DNA from: Bacteroidota bacterium
GTDB taxonomy: Bacteria; Bacteroidota; Bacteroidia; Chitinophagales; Chitinophagaceae
Assembly (NCBI GenBank): GCA_023429825.1
Contig: JAEZDC010000048.1
Coordinates: 1 to 49,498 of the forward strand
Length of the DNA: 49,498 nt
Direction: 5' to 3'
The notes under the pieces were generated by a model. The model was not told where the DNA came from, made no database searches, and worked only from the letters and a program-made list of their open reading frames with translations. Positions 41,875 through 49,498 of the stretch are shown here, in pieces. Position numbers and translations under genes: made by a program. Each line of letters opens with the position of its first letter. Positions within the stretch are counted from its first letter, which is position 1.

Positions 41875-41910
41875 TGTCGTTTAGAATATAGCAATAAAAT
41901 CTATACCAGC

Positions 41911-42339
41911 TTAGAAGTACTGCTTTAAGGCAGTATGCTCTTTAAGTTCTTCAGTGAGCTCGATGGTGAGAGGCTTGTTGATGAAGTCAATAACGATTTC
42001 ATATCGCTGTGCCCTGATAAAATCTTCCGGATTTACAGTGGAAGAAAGAATAGCTACTTTAGTTTCAGGAAGTCTTTCGGCGTATTTTCTTATATAATTT
42101 TCCAGGAAGTTCCAGCCATCCATTACAGGCATATTCAAATCAAGCAGAATCAGGTCAGGTGCTTCGGCTGTAGGTAAACCTTGTTTCCGTTTTTCAAAAT
42201 ATTGGGAGAAATAATCTACACCTTCCTTACCATTTACTAATTTCTCCAACTCATTACAAAAAGCTGTCTTCTGTAAAACCATTTCACAAATAGCTAAGGT
42301 TACCGGGTCGTCATCTATAAGCAATACTTTATTCAGCAT
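41911..42339 (-). CDS. Single-domain response regulator
   Basis: The 142-residue receiver domain has the acid pocket D10/D11 (LLIDDDP), phosphoacceptor D67 in LILLDLNMPVMDGW, Ser/Thr at 99-101 (ILSST) and Lys122 in INKPL. It has no output domain. The start overlaps the kinase stop by 11 nt, so the two are cotranslated and probably form a pair. Such short regulators may relay phosphate or act by protein contact. Confidence 0.95.
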   Translation of the reverse strand: MLNKVLLIDDDPVTLAICEMVLQKTAFCNELEKLVNGKEGVDYFSQYFEKRKQGLPTAEAPDLILLDLNMPVMDGWNFLENYIRKYAERLPETKVAILSSTVNPEDFIRAQRYEIVIDFINKPLTIELTEELKEHTALKQYF

Positions 42340-44977
42340 GGTTTTTCATCTTTTTGAAAGATATCCTAAAACATGTGCCTTCACCTTCCGTGCTTTCTAC
42401 TTCAATGTTACCTCCTAAAGCCGTGATCTGCGAGTGCACAATATACAAACCTAAACCTTTACTGTCAGCATTATTATGAAATCGTTGGTACAAGCCAAAA
42501 ATCTTGTGTTTGTGTCTTTCCATGTTTATTCCAATACCATTATCACAAAACTCGAGTACAAGAAATTCATCGGTTGTTTTTGTTTTGAGATCTATATTCA
42601 AAATTCTTTCTGATGATCTGTATTTAATACCATTGGTAAGAAGGTTGAGTAAAATACTCTCAGCGTAAGATTTATTAAAGACTATCTCCGTTCCTTCGGT
42701 AAAATCTACGGTGATCCTTGCATTTGCATCCTTTATAAGATGGTTTACAGAGGTGCATACGCCTTTCCAGATAAGATCAAGATGCAAGTTCTCTTTCTGG
42801 ATATTCACGTTATTTTTTATCAATAAAACATTTAGAAGATCATTTACCGTGTCATTTAATAGTAAAGCAGATTCTTTAAATTTCTCTACCAGCATTGCAG
42901 TGGAAGGATCAGGTATTTTATCTATTTCGATGAGATCCATTAACGCTAACAAGTTGCAAATAGGGGCCCTGAGATTATGCGAAGTGATATAAGAGAATTG
43001 CTTTAGATCAGTGATGTTTTTTGTAAGCTCCTCGATCAGTAATTCTTTTTCCTTTTGAATTTTTTTCTGTGATGTAATGTTCTGTGCCACCACCAGCATC
43101 CGGTTGATACTTCCATTATCATCATACAAAGGCACTGAACTTAAAAGGTAATTTCGGCCAAAGAATTTGATCTCCGAAACTACGGGCTGGCCTTCGAAAA
43201 CTGCTTCTGCCAGCTGTTTGATCTTTCCTTCTTCATCTTCAAAGTGGCGATTGTAGGATGTATTAACAAAGTGCGCAGGAGTAATTCCAAGCGACTCAAG
43301 TTCTTTACCTGCGACATACAAGAAATTCAGATCTCTATCTAAAATGGATACAATACCATTAGGAAAATTCTCAGATATCGCTCGGAACATCGCTTCACTT
43401 TTCTGTAAGGCAGACCTCGCCTCATTTCTTGAGGTAAGATCATTGATAACAGAAAGTCGGCAAAGCCTGCCGTCTCTCATTACATTATGGCTGCGTAATT
43501 CTATTTCAAACTCAGTTCCATCTTTCTTTACATGAATCCATTCGCCTGCATAACGCATAGAATGAATATCCTTCATATCCTCAAGATAGGCCAGAAATTT
43601 CGGTATTTCAGAAGGTGGTCTTATGTCAATTACCTTCTTCCCTATGAATTCCTGCATTGTATAGCCATATAATGACAGCGCAGCCTCATTCACCATAACG
43701 AATTGAAGGGTCTCCACATCAAACATAAACATGGGCATAGGATTGTTCTCAAACAGGTCTCTGTACCTTTCTTCCGAGAGTTTTAATGCTTTCTCTGCTT
43801 CTTCTTTCTCAGATGCATCTCTTGCAATTGCATACATGATGTTTTGTTCGGCATCCCATCTTGCAGACCACATCAAAGGAACCGGTGTACCATCTTTCTT
43901 AATGTAACGATTTTGAAAGTTGGTGATCTTTGCTCCACTCATTACCTCCAGTGTGGCTATACTTGTTTTTAGTTTGTCATCCGGATGAACGAATTCAGAG
44001 CAGAACCTTCCTATCATCTCGTAAGGCTTATAACCCCAAACATTTTCTGATGCAGCGCTTACCCGTAGGAACCTGTCCCGATCATCTGTCACAACTATTA
44101 CATCAACGGAAGAATCAAAAACCCGATTCAGGTCATTCAACGCCTTTTGCAGTGCCTCATCCTTCTGTTTTCTCTCAGTAATGTCTTTTGAGTTGATGAC
44201 TATTCCCCTGATGGAAGGATCATCTATCATATTTGTTGCAGTACTCTCGATCCATTTCCAGTCACCTGCATCTGTCCTGAAGCGAAAAGGAGGGGAGGTT
44301 ATTGTCTTTTTTCCCGAAGTGAACAATGAGGTGAACAGTTGACTGATGAGTGCTACATCATCGGGATGAATAAAATCAAAAGCGTTTTTACCAATTAGAT
44401 AATCAGCAGTATAGTGTAGCTGCTCTATAGTAGGGCTAACATAACTATAGAACCCATTTTGATCAATAATACTAATGAGGTCAGAGCCTGACTGAACAAG
44501 GCTTCTGAAACGATGCTCACTTTGCGCAATAAGATTTCGGGCAAGTTTGGTTTCAGTTATATCTTTTGAAGTAATAAGTATACCTACAATATTCCCGTCA
44601 ATATTCCTTGCAGGGTGCATTGCGTTATGAAAGCAGACAAATTCGTTTCCGGGCAAACTAATATCATACTCAAATTCAATATTCGTTCCCGCCAAAGCGC
44701 TCTGCATCATTTCCAACTGTGCACCTTTTCTTTCTTCAACGGCCAGGTCCAATATAGGCATCCCAACATATAAAGACTTGCCCACAAACTGGGTTGACCA
44801 CTTATCAGCAAGCTTATTAAAGAAAACGATTTTAAAATCTGTGTTGGTTAATATGAAGCTATTATCAGTGTTATTTAGAAAAAGCTGTAGTAAGTAATTT
44901 GCTGAATTTGAATCATCTGACAATAATGTTTCAGCGCTATGCGTAACCTCAATGGCATTCAGTTTTTTGGTAGACAT
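42329..44977 (-). CDS. Multi-PAS sensor histidine kinase
   Basis: The 882-residue soluble protein holds five PAS domains (about 25-140, 160-270, 285-395, 405-515, 530-635; for example GFYSYVSPTIEQLHYTADY and NEAALSLYGYTMQEFIGKK). A HisKA-like region with the histidine in ITSHNLRAPICNLLALMDL follows, then a HATPase domain (NLLTNGIKYRSSERI, EFCDNGIGINM, KGLGLYIV). It has no membrane segment, so it senses cytoplasmic cues such as redox state, light or ligands. The overlapping regulator at 41911 is its likely target. Confidence 0.9.
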   Translation of the reverse strand: MSTKKLNAIEVTHSAETLLSDDSNSANYLLQLFLNNTDNSFILTNTDFKIVFFNKLADKWSTQFVGKSLYVGMPILDLAVEERKGAQLEMMQSALAGTNIEFEYDISLPGNEFVCFHNAMHPARNIDGNIVGILITSKDITETKLARNLIAQSEHRFRSLVQSGSDLISIIDQNGFYSYVSPTIEQLHYTADYLIGKNAFDFIHPDDVALISQLFTSLFTSGKKTITSPPFRFRTDAGDWKWIESTATNMIDDPSIRGIVINSKDITERKQKDEALQKALNDLNRVFDSSVDVIVVTDDRDRFLRVSAASENVWGYKPYEMIGRFCSEFVHPDDKLKTSIATLEVMSGAKITNFQNRYIKKDGTPVPLMWSARWDAEQNIMYAIARDASEKEEAEKALKLSEERYRDLFENNPMPMFMFDVETLQFVMVNEAALSLYGYTMQEFIGKKVIDIRPPSEIPKFLAYLEDMKDIHSMRYAGEWIHVKKDGTEFEIELRSHNVMRDGRLCRLSVINDLTSRNEARSALQKSEAMFRAISENFPNGIVSILDRDLNFLYVAGKELESLGITPAHFVNTSYNRHFEDEEGKIKQLAEAVFEGQPVVSEIKFFGRNYLLSSVPLYDDNGSINRMLVVAQNITSQKKIQKEKELLIEELTKNITDLKQFSYITSHNLRAPICNLLALMDLIEIDKIPDPSTAMLVEKFKESALLLNDTVNDLLNVLLIKNNVNIQKENLHLDLIWKGVCTSVNHLIKDANARITVDFTEGTEIVFNKSYAESILLNLLTNGIKYRSSERILNIDLKTKTTDEFLVLEFCDNGIGINMERHKHKIFGLYQRFHNNADSKGLGLYIVHSQITALGGNIEVESTEGEGTCFRISFKKMKNHAE

Positions 44978-45055
44978 TCACAGGGATTAACAGGTTCGGA
45001 TAACAGAAGTAATAACGAAATCACAACATACTTATTGTTGTAACATCTGCCCAAA

Positions 45056-45088
45056 TAAAAAAGCCTTCATCTGTAAAGATGAAGGCTT
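45056..45088 (-). terminator. Terminator of the tmRNA gene
   Basis: On the minus strand, AAGCCTTCAT pairs perfectly with ATGAAGGCTT (stem 45061-45070 with 45079-45088, 8-nt loop), followed by a T-rich run to about 45056. It begins 2 nt after the mature 3' end of tmRNA. Confidence 0.9.
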
Positions 45089-45090
45089 AG

Positions 45091-45463
45091 TGGAGTCGAC
45101 CGGACTCGAACCGGTGTCCAAACATATTTGCCATAAGCTTTCTACATGCTTATTTCATTATTATTTGTCGGCAACAGGCAGGAAATGAACAAACCAACCT
45201 GTCACTTAGCTGAATGGTCTTATGCTGCAGTCACAGCCTTCTGCAGCAGCATTCTGTTTTGTTTTTTGAGTCGGCGGCGGAGCCTGGTAACAGAACAACC
45301 TGCTCAACGCGGCCCTAATGACTACTTAATCACTGATTAGGCAGCCATGGCATACTGTGTATTGCCATTTATAGTTCGAATATTCAGATTTAAGTGCTAA
45401 TTATACAACGCACTGCATGCTTACACCTACCGCAACTTATGCTGTCAAAACCAATACGACCCC
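45091..45463 (-). ncRNA. ssrA: Transfer-messenger RNA
   Basis: On the minus strand the gene begins GGGGTCGTATTGGTTTTGACAG (first 20 shown in part) at 45463 and ends at 45091 with the T arm GGTTCGAGTCCGG and CGACTCC-A. Acceptor strands GGGGTCG and CGACTCC pair (one G-U). CCA is not encoded. The tag frame reads GGC AAT ACA CAG TAT GCC ATG GCT GCC TAA (45366-45337), giving GNTQYAMAA, close to the ...YALAA tags of other Bacteroidota. It rescues stalled ribosomes with SmpB, whose gene is not in the window. Confidence 0.95.
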
Positions 45464-45580
45464 ATTAGAAGTTTATAGTTGACAGTTTAAAGTTTACAGT
45501 TGGTAAACTTCAAAGAACTAGAGCGCAAACTTAGGAAATGATTTTTTTGTAGCGGGCTTTAGAATGTTAATTGATCTTTT

Positions 45581-45603
45581 GTTGCGTCGCACACTTGTAC
45601 GTT
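45581..45603. repeat. Short intergenic repeat, copy 1
   Basis: GTTGCGTCGCACACTTGTAC (first 20 bases) recurs in inverted orientation at 47083-47106, with the shared core GTTGCGTCGCAC. This copy is flanked by TGATC and GATCA. The rest of 45464-45674 has A/T-rich repeats of AGTTTA and AGTTGACAG type and no gene. Confidence 0.5.
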
Positions 45604-45674
45604 TAGATCAGCTATCAACTATTAGCAATCACCAGCCTGAAACCTTTAATTTGCAACTTGCAAACTGTAATCTA

Positions 45675-47030
45675 CTACTTAAAAATTCTCCATACATCTA
45701 ATCCTAACGCATACGCCATCAAACCGAGCAGCAGTACCATGCCTACCATTTGAGCATATTCCATGAATTTATCGCCTGGCTTTTTACCGGTGATCATTTC
45801 ATATATGGTAAACAATGCATGGCCGCCATCCAATGCAGGAATAGGAAGCACATTCATAAAGGCAAGTATAATGGAGAAAATGGCTGTCAAGGTCCAGAAC
45901 TGCTGCCACTCACCCCACTGTTTAGGAAATATACTTCCAATGCTGATCACACTTCCCAAGCTTTCACTTGCTTTAGCTTTACCTGTAAAAAGTTGCTTTA
46001 ACCCCGTGATGTAAGAGCTTAGTGTTGTCCAGCATCTGTCCCACCCGGCTGGTATGGCTTCAAAGAAATTATAATTCTTCGTTTCGGTTTTGAAGCCAAG
46101 TTTCTCCAGGTCTTCAAAACCAATTCCAATGGTACCGGTTTCACTCACACCAACTGACATTGTATGTTGTGCACCATTTCTTAGAACTGTTACTTGTACA
46201 GTACTGTTCTTTTTACCTCTCAATTCTCTTTTCACATCGTTAGCAAAAGGTGTGTTTACTCCATCTATAGCGACGATCTTATCGCCTTGTTGAATTCCCG
46301 CTTTCTCAGCATTCATTCCCTTTCCTAAAACCCCAACAACTGCAGGAAAACGTATGTCAGCAAAATCGGATCCCTTGCTTTTATTCAATGCACTGATGAG
46401 AGACGTAGGTGTATTCAATTGTAATTCGCTTCCGTTTCTGAGTACAGTCACAGAAGTTGCTTCCTTTGTAATAATGAGATAAGGCACACGGGTTTCGTCT
46501 TTAACAGCTTCGTTATTGATCTTAGTAATAATATCGCCGTCCTCTAAGCCGATTGTTCTTCCTAAACTGTCAACCGCAAGTCCATATGTTGTGTTTTGTG
46601 GAGGAAGATATTTATCGCCATATACCCACGCAATAAAAATAAAAATGATAATAGCGAGGATCACATTCACTGTAACACCACCCAACATGATGATCAGTCT
46701 TTGCCATGCTGGTTTAGCTCTGAATTCATAAGGCTGAGGCGGAAGCTTCATTTGCTCTTTATCCATGCTCTCGTCTATCATTCCGCTGATCTTGACGTAT
46801 CCTCCAAAGGGAACCCATCCTAATCCCCATTCTGTTTCACCGATTTTCTTTTTTGCAAGACTGAACCATGGATTGAAGAAGAGGTAAAACTTTTCTACCC
46901 TACACTTGAACCACTTTGCAGGAAGAAAGTGTCCCATCTCATGCAATACAACAAGTATAGAAAATGCTAAAATGAAATAAACGGTTTGTACACCTACCTG
47001 CGACCAATTAATTGCTAATAATGTCATCAT
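45675..47030 (-). CDS. rseP: RIP metalloprotease, site-2 protease
   Basis: The 451-residue membrane protein has the zinc motif HEMGH (30-34, with E31 catalytic) near the first helix and the second zinc site in NVLPIPALDGGH near the C-terminus. Between them lie two PDZ domains (for example IGLEDGDIITKIN and AGIQQGDKIVAIDG). It cuts anti-sigma factors and leftover signal peptides within the membrane. It lies upstream in the same orientation from tmRNA and downstream of dxr, as in many bacteria. Confidence 0.95.
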   Translation of the reverse strand: MMTLLAINWSQVGVQTVYFILAFSILVVLHEMGHFLPAKWFKCRVEKFYLFFNPWFSLAKKKIGETEWGLGWVPFGGYVKISGMIDESMDKEQMKLPPQPYEFRAKPAWQRLIIMLGGVTVNVILAIIIFIFIAWVYGDKYLPPQNTTYGLAVDSLGRTIGLEDGDIITKINNEAVKDETRVPYLIITKEATSVTVLRNGSELQLNTPTSLISALNKSKGSDFADIRFPAVVGVLGKGMNAEKAGIQQGDKIVAIDGVNTPFANDVKRELRGKKNSTVQVTVLRNGAQHTMSVGVSETGTIGIGFEDLEKLGFKTETKNYNFFEAIPAGWDRCWTTLSSYITGLKQLFTGKAKASESLGSVISIGSIFPKQWGEWQQFWTLTAIFSIILAFMNVLPIPALDGGHALFTIYEMITGKKPGDKFMEYAQMVGMVLLLGLMAYALGLDVWRIFK

Positions 47031-47082
47031 TCTTTAATAAAAATTCTATGTGTTGGTCGTTCTACTTTCTGATTTCTTACAG

Positions 47083-47106
47083 AACGTTGAAGAGTGCGAC
47101 GCAACG
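47083..47106. repeat. Short intergenic repeat, copy 2
   Basis: The + strand reads AACGTTGAAGAGTGCGACGC (first 20 bases). Its reverse complement shares GTTGCGTCGCAC and the following CTT..ACGTT with the copy at 45581-45603. It lies in the rseP-dxr gap together with no other feature. Confidence 0.5.
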
Positions 47107-47143
47107 ATGTTTAATAGTGCGATGAAGCTGGTTACCCAAAAAC

Positions 47144-48304
47144 TTACATCTGAATTAACGAAGCTGCGAAATTACGGGCCTCACCATCGGTTTCAAAGTA
47201 TTCTTCAAGGGTGGGGGTTTCTATGAATGCAACTTTATTCATCGCTTGCTCAACCACCTCTGTCATATCTAAAAAGCCAATACGATTTCTAAGAAATGCG
47301 TACACAGCAATTTCGTTAGCAGCATTTAAAATACAAGGCATATTTCCACCTTTATGCAAAGCTTCTGTTGCCAATGCAAGGTTGCGGAATGTTTTAGTAT
47401 CCGGCTCCTCGAAAGTTAAAGTGTTAGGCTTACGAAAATCATACCTTGGAAAATCATTCGGGATACGATTGGGAAATGCCATTGCATATTGAATAGGCAA
47501 CTTCATATCTGGTAATCCCATTTGCGCTTTGATGCTGCCGTCTTCAAACTGCACCATGCTGTGAATGATACTTTGCGGATGAATGATGACTTGTATCTGG
47601 TCTGGTTGAAGATTAAATAACCACCTTGCTTCGATCATCTCCAATCCTTTGTTCATGAGCGTTGCAGAATCGATAGTGATCTTTGCCCCCATGCTCCAGT
47701 TGGGATGTTGCAATGCATGATCTCTTTTTACATTCACCAGGAAATTTGGCTTTCGCCCAAGAAAAGGACCTCCACTTGCCGTAAGTACGATCTTATCAAT
47801 TTTATTTCTTCCTTCACCAACAAGGCATTGGAATATTGCTGAGTGTTCGCTATCAACCGGGATCACAGGGATCTTTTTCTCAGCAGCTTTTTTCATCACA
47901 TAATCACCGGCAACGACTAACGTTTCTTTGTTAGCTAAGGCAATTGTTTTTCCATTCTCAATTGCTTTAAGTGTTGGCTTTAATCCTGCATAACCAACAA
48001 TTGCAGCCAGCATCAGGTCATAATTATCCTGCGAGGCTGCCTCTTCTAAACCCTTTTCGCCGGCTAATATTCTGGTGGATGATAGTGACGATAAAGCCGA
48101 CTTTACTTTCTCATATTTGGTTTCATCAACAACGACAACGATTTCAGGCTTGAATTGCAAAGCCTGTTGGATGATAACATCCTCGTTGCTATGACAGGTG
48201 ATGATGGTTGCTTTGAACTTATCTGCATTCGCTGCGATCACATCTAAAGCCTGGGTACCTATTGAGCCTGTAGAACCAAATATGGCTATGCGTTTTAAAC
48301 TCAT
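47144..48304 (-). CDS. dxr: 1-deoxy-D-xylulose-5-phosphate reductoisomerase
   Basis: The 386-residue protein begins with the NADPH site KRIAIFGSTGSIGTQALDV. It has ALANKETLVVAGDYVM, PVDSEHSAIFQCL and LTASGGPFLG, the family's substrate and metal sites, and ATLMNKGLEMIEARWLF. It converts 1-deoxyxylulose phosphate to methylerythritol phosphate, the first committed step of isoprenoid synthesis in this pathway. Length is typical. It lies before rseP in the same orientation. Confidence 0.97.
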   Translation of the reverse strand: MSLKRIAIFGSTGSIGTQALDVIAANADKFKATIITCHSNEDVIIQQALQFKPEIVVVVDETKYEKVKSALSSLSSTRILAGEKGLEEAASQDNYDLMLAAIVGYAGLKPTLKAIENGKTIALANKETLVVAGDYVMKKAAEKKIPVIPVDSEHSAIFQCLVGEGRNKIDKIVLTASGGPFLGRKPNFLVNVKRDHALQHPNWSMGAKITIDSATLMNKGLEMIEARWLFNLQPDQIQVIIHPQSIIHSMVQFEDGSIKAQMGLPDMKLPIQYAMAFPNRIPNDFPRYDFRKPNTLTFEEPDTKTFRNLALATEALHKGGNMPCILNAANEIAVYAFLRNRIGFLDMTEVVEQAMNKVAFIETPTLEEYFETDGEARNFAASLIQM

Positions 48305-48376
48305 CTACTTATGATCTGTGAGACAATCAGGTTAGTGGGTAAAGATAATTGTTACGGCTTTTGAAAGAACGTTTTT

Positions 48377-49498
48377 TTAGTTAATGATGTAGGGGAGAAG
48401 TGCTTCAGCTAGTTTCCTATCATTACTAAGTCTGGGTACTTTATTTTGTCCGCCCAGTTTGCCAATGCTCTTCATGTAATCGATAAAACCGTTTTTTCTG
48501 ATCACACGAATTCTTAAAGTGTCTAATATGTTGCCGGAGATCAGGTCATCATAGTACACATTTTTCTCCCTGAGATTGTTATCTACTTTTTTAATAAAAG
48601 CGTCCATACTGGCAGGCGTATTCTCAAATTCTACGAACCATTCATGATAGCTTTTGCCCTCACCGGGAGCAACAAAGGGGGCTACGGTGAATTCTGTTAT
48701 ATGAATATTTTCTTCAGAAGCCGCTTTCATTAACGCATGCTCTACTTCTTCGCCGATCACATGCTCACCAAATGCAGATATAAAATGTTTGGTCCTTCCA
48801 CTAACGATAACACGATAAGGACTGGTTGAAACAAATTTTACCGTATCACCGATATTGTAAGCCCAAAGCCCGGCGTTGTTATTAATAATGAGTGCGTAGT
48901 TCTCTCCAACTTTTACATCTTTAAGTGATAACCGTGTGGGATTGTCATTGAATATTTCTGCAGCCGGAACAAATTCGAAGAAAATGCCTGAGTTAGTATT
49001 CAACAATAAACCTTTTTCTGTTTGGCTGTCCTGGAAAGCGAAAAAACCTTCTGAAGCCGGGAATGTTTCGATAGAATCAATTTTTTTACCGATTGTATCA
49101 AACAATTTTGCCCTGTATGGCTCGAAGTTTACGCCCCCATATACCATCAATGAAAAATTAGGAAACAGCTCAGCGATCCTTTTTCCACTCTTTTCTATCA
49201 ACCTGTCAAAATACATCTGCATCCAGGGGGGAATACCTGAGATAAGCGTCATATTTTGACGTGATGTCTCTTCAACGATCTTATCCAGTTTCGTTTCCCA
49301 GTCATCAATGCAATTGGTTTCATACGAAGGCATTTGATTGCCTCTTAAATATTTAGGAACATGATGATTTACAATGCCGCTTAATCTACCTGTTGGAATA
49401 CTACCGATCCTTTCCAACTCAGGAGATCCACTTAAGAAAATTAGTTTTCCATTAGCGAAATCGTAATTCCCCGTTTCTGCCATGTAGCACAGTAAGGC
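48377..49498 (-). CDS. GH3-like acyl-adenylating protein, N-terminal part missing
   Basis: The frame runs off the right window edge, since codons 49484-49498 upstream of Met 49483 remain open, so the visible part is at least 373 residues of a protein near 500. Motifs include LMVYGGVNFEPYRAKLF, ETFPASEGFFAFQD, GLWAYNIGDTVKFVS and SGRTKHFISAFGEHVIGEEVEHAL, the adenylation core of GH3-family proteins. In plants these join amino acids to jasmonate or auxin; the bacterial substrate is not known. Its stop is about 70 nt from dxr. Confidence 0.85.
   Translation of the reverse strand, partial: ALLCYMAETGNYDFANGKLIFLSGSPELERIGSIPTGRLSGIVNHHVPKYLRGNQMPSYETNCIDDWETKLDKIVEETSRQNMTLISGIPPWMQMYFDRLIEKSGKRIAELFPNFSLMVYGGVNFEPYRAKLFDTIGKKIDSIETFPASEGFFAFQDSQTEKGLLLNTNSGIFFEFVPAAEIFNDNPTRLSLKDVKVGENYALIINNNAGLWAYNIGDTVKFVSTSPYRVIVSGRTKHFISAFGEHVIGEEVEHALMKAASEENIHITEFTVAPFVAPGEGKSYHEWFVEFENTPASMDAFIKKVDNNLREKNVYYDDLISGNILDTLRIRVIRKNGFIDYMKSIGKLGGQNKVPRLSNDRKLAEALLPYIIN

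Noticed and set aside
45091..45463. tmRNA as the integration site of the prophage.
   Set aside because: The tmRNA gene is complete and lies 10 kb from the last phage gene with host genes between, so it is not the attachment site of this prophage.
1..49498. CRISPR array or toxin-antitoxin island.
   Set aside because: No regular repeat-spacer pattern was seen, and no recognised toxin-antitoxin pair; the only ordered repeats are the short ones near 3.9-4.2 kb.

Overview
The window looks like a chromosome segment of a Bacteroidota bacterium, most likely a member of the Chitinophagaceae. Two intergenic sites match the Bacteroidota promoter form (TTTG about 19 nt before TAnnTTTG). The host genes (a DUF3667-type membrane protein, a SemiSWEET, a GH3-like protein, an NtrY-like kinase) and the tmRNA with tag GNTQYAMAA fit as well. 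All identifications come from reading the protein and DNA sequence; no database search was run, so family names are recognition calls.

Positions 1 to about 34,930 hold most of a tailed, siphovirus-like prophage whose left end lies outside the window. Positions 3-2192 carry early/accessory genes on the + strand (a PD-(D/E)XK-like nuclease, small proteins, an ASCH-like protein). Positions 2184-3583 are mixed-strand, with two short minus-strand units and a DUF3820-like gene. A 750-bp gene-free stretch (3590-4339) holds ordered repeats, DnaA-box-like sites and a promoter. Packaging follows: a ParB-like/DNA methyltransferase fusion, small and large terminase. At 8667-8835 a promoter, four potential hairpins and a terminator define a candidate small RNA. 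Positions 8856-11354 carry small accessory genes, including a predicted lipoprotein and a Com-like zinc finger. Head genes run 11433-17740 (portal, prohead protease, major capsid protein, connector, tail terminator), tail genes 17753-31202 (tail tube, tape measure, distal tail and baseplate-like proteins, collar protein, fibre), and the lysis cassette 31202-34250 (holin candidates, a one-piece spanin candidate, GH19 endolysin), closed by a terminator. Two more small genes precede a possible attR at about 34,908-34,932.

From about 34,933 onward the DNA is host chromosome: an exported YD-repeat-like protein, a DUF3667-type membrane protein, mazG, a large NtrY-like histidine kinase, a SemiSWEET transporter, a response regulator overlapping a multi-PAS kinase, tmRNA with its terminator, rseP, dxr and a GH3-like gene cut by the window edge.

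The most unusual points are the candidate phage small RNA beside the terminase genes; four GTGAC boxes spaced exactly 10 bp upstream of the packaging operon; several virion-module proteins with export signals or an N-terminal membrane segment; a 30-residue internal duplication in the methyltransferase; a single-protein spanin candidate; and a 36-residue hydrophobic minus-strand protein with its own terminator. No integrase, phage repressor, CRISPR array, insertion sequence or ordinary tRNA gene is visible in the window.
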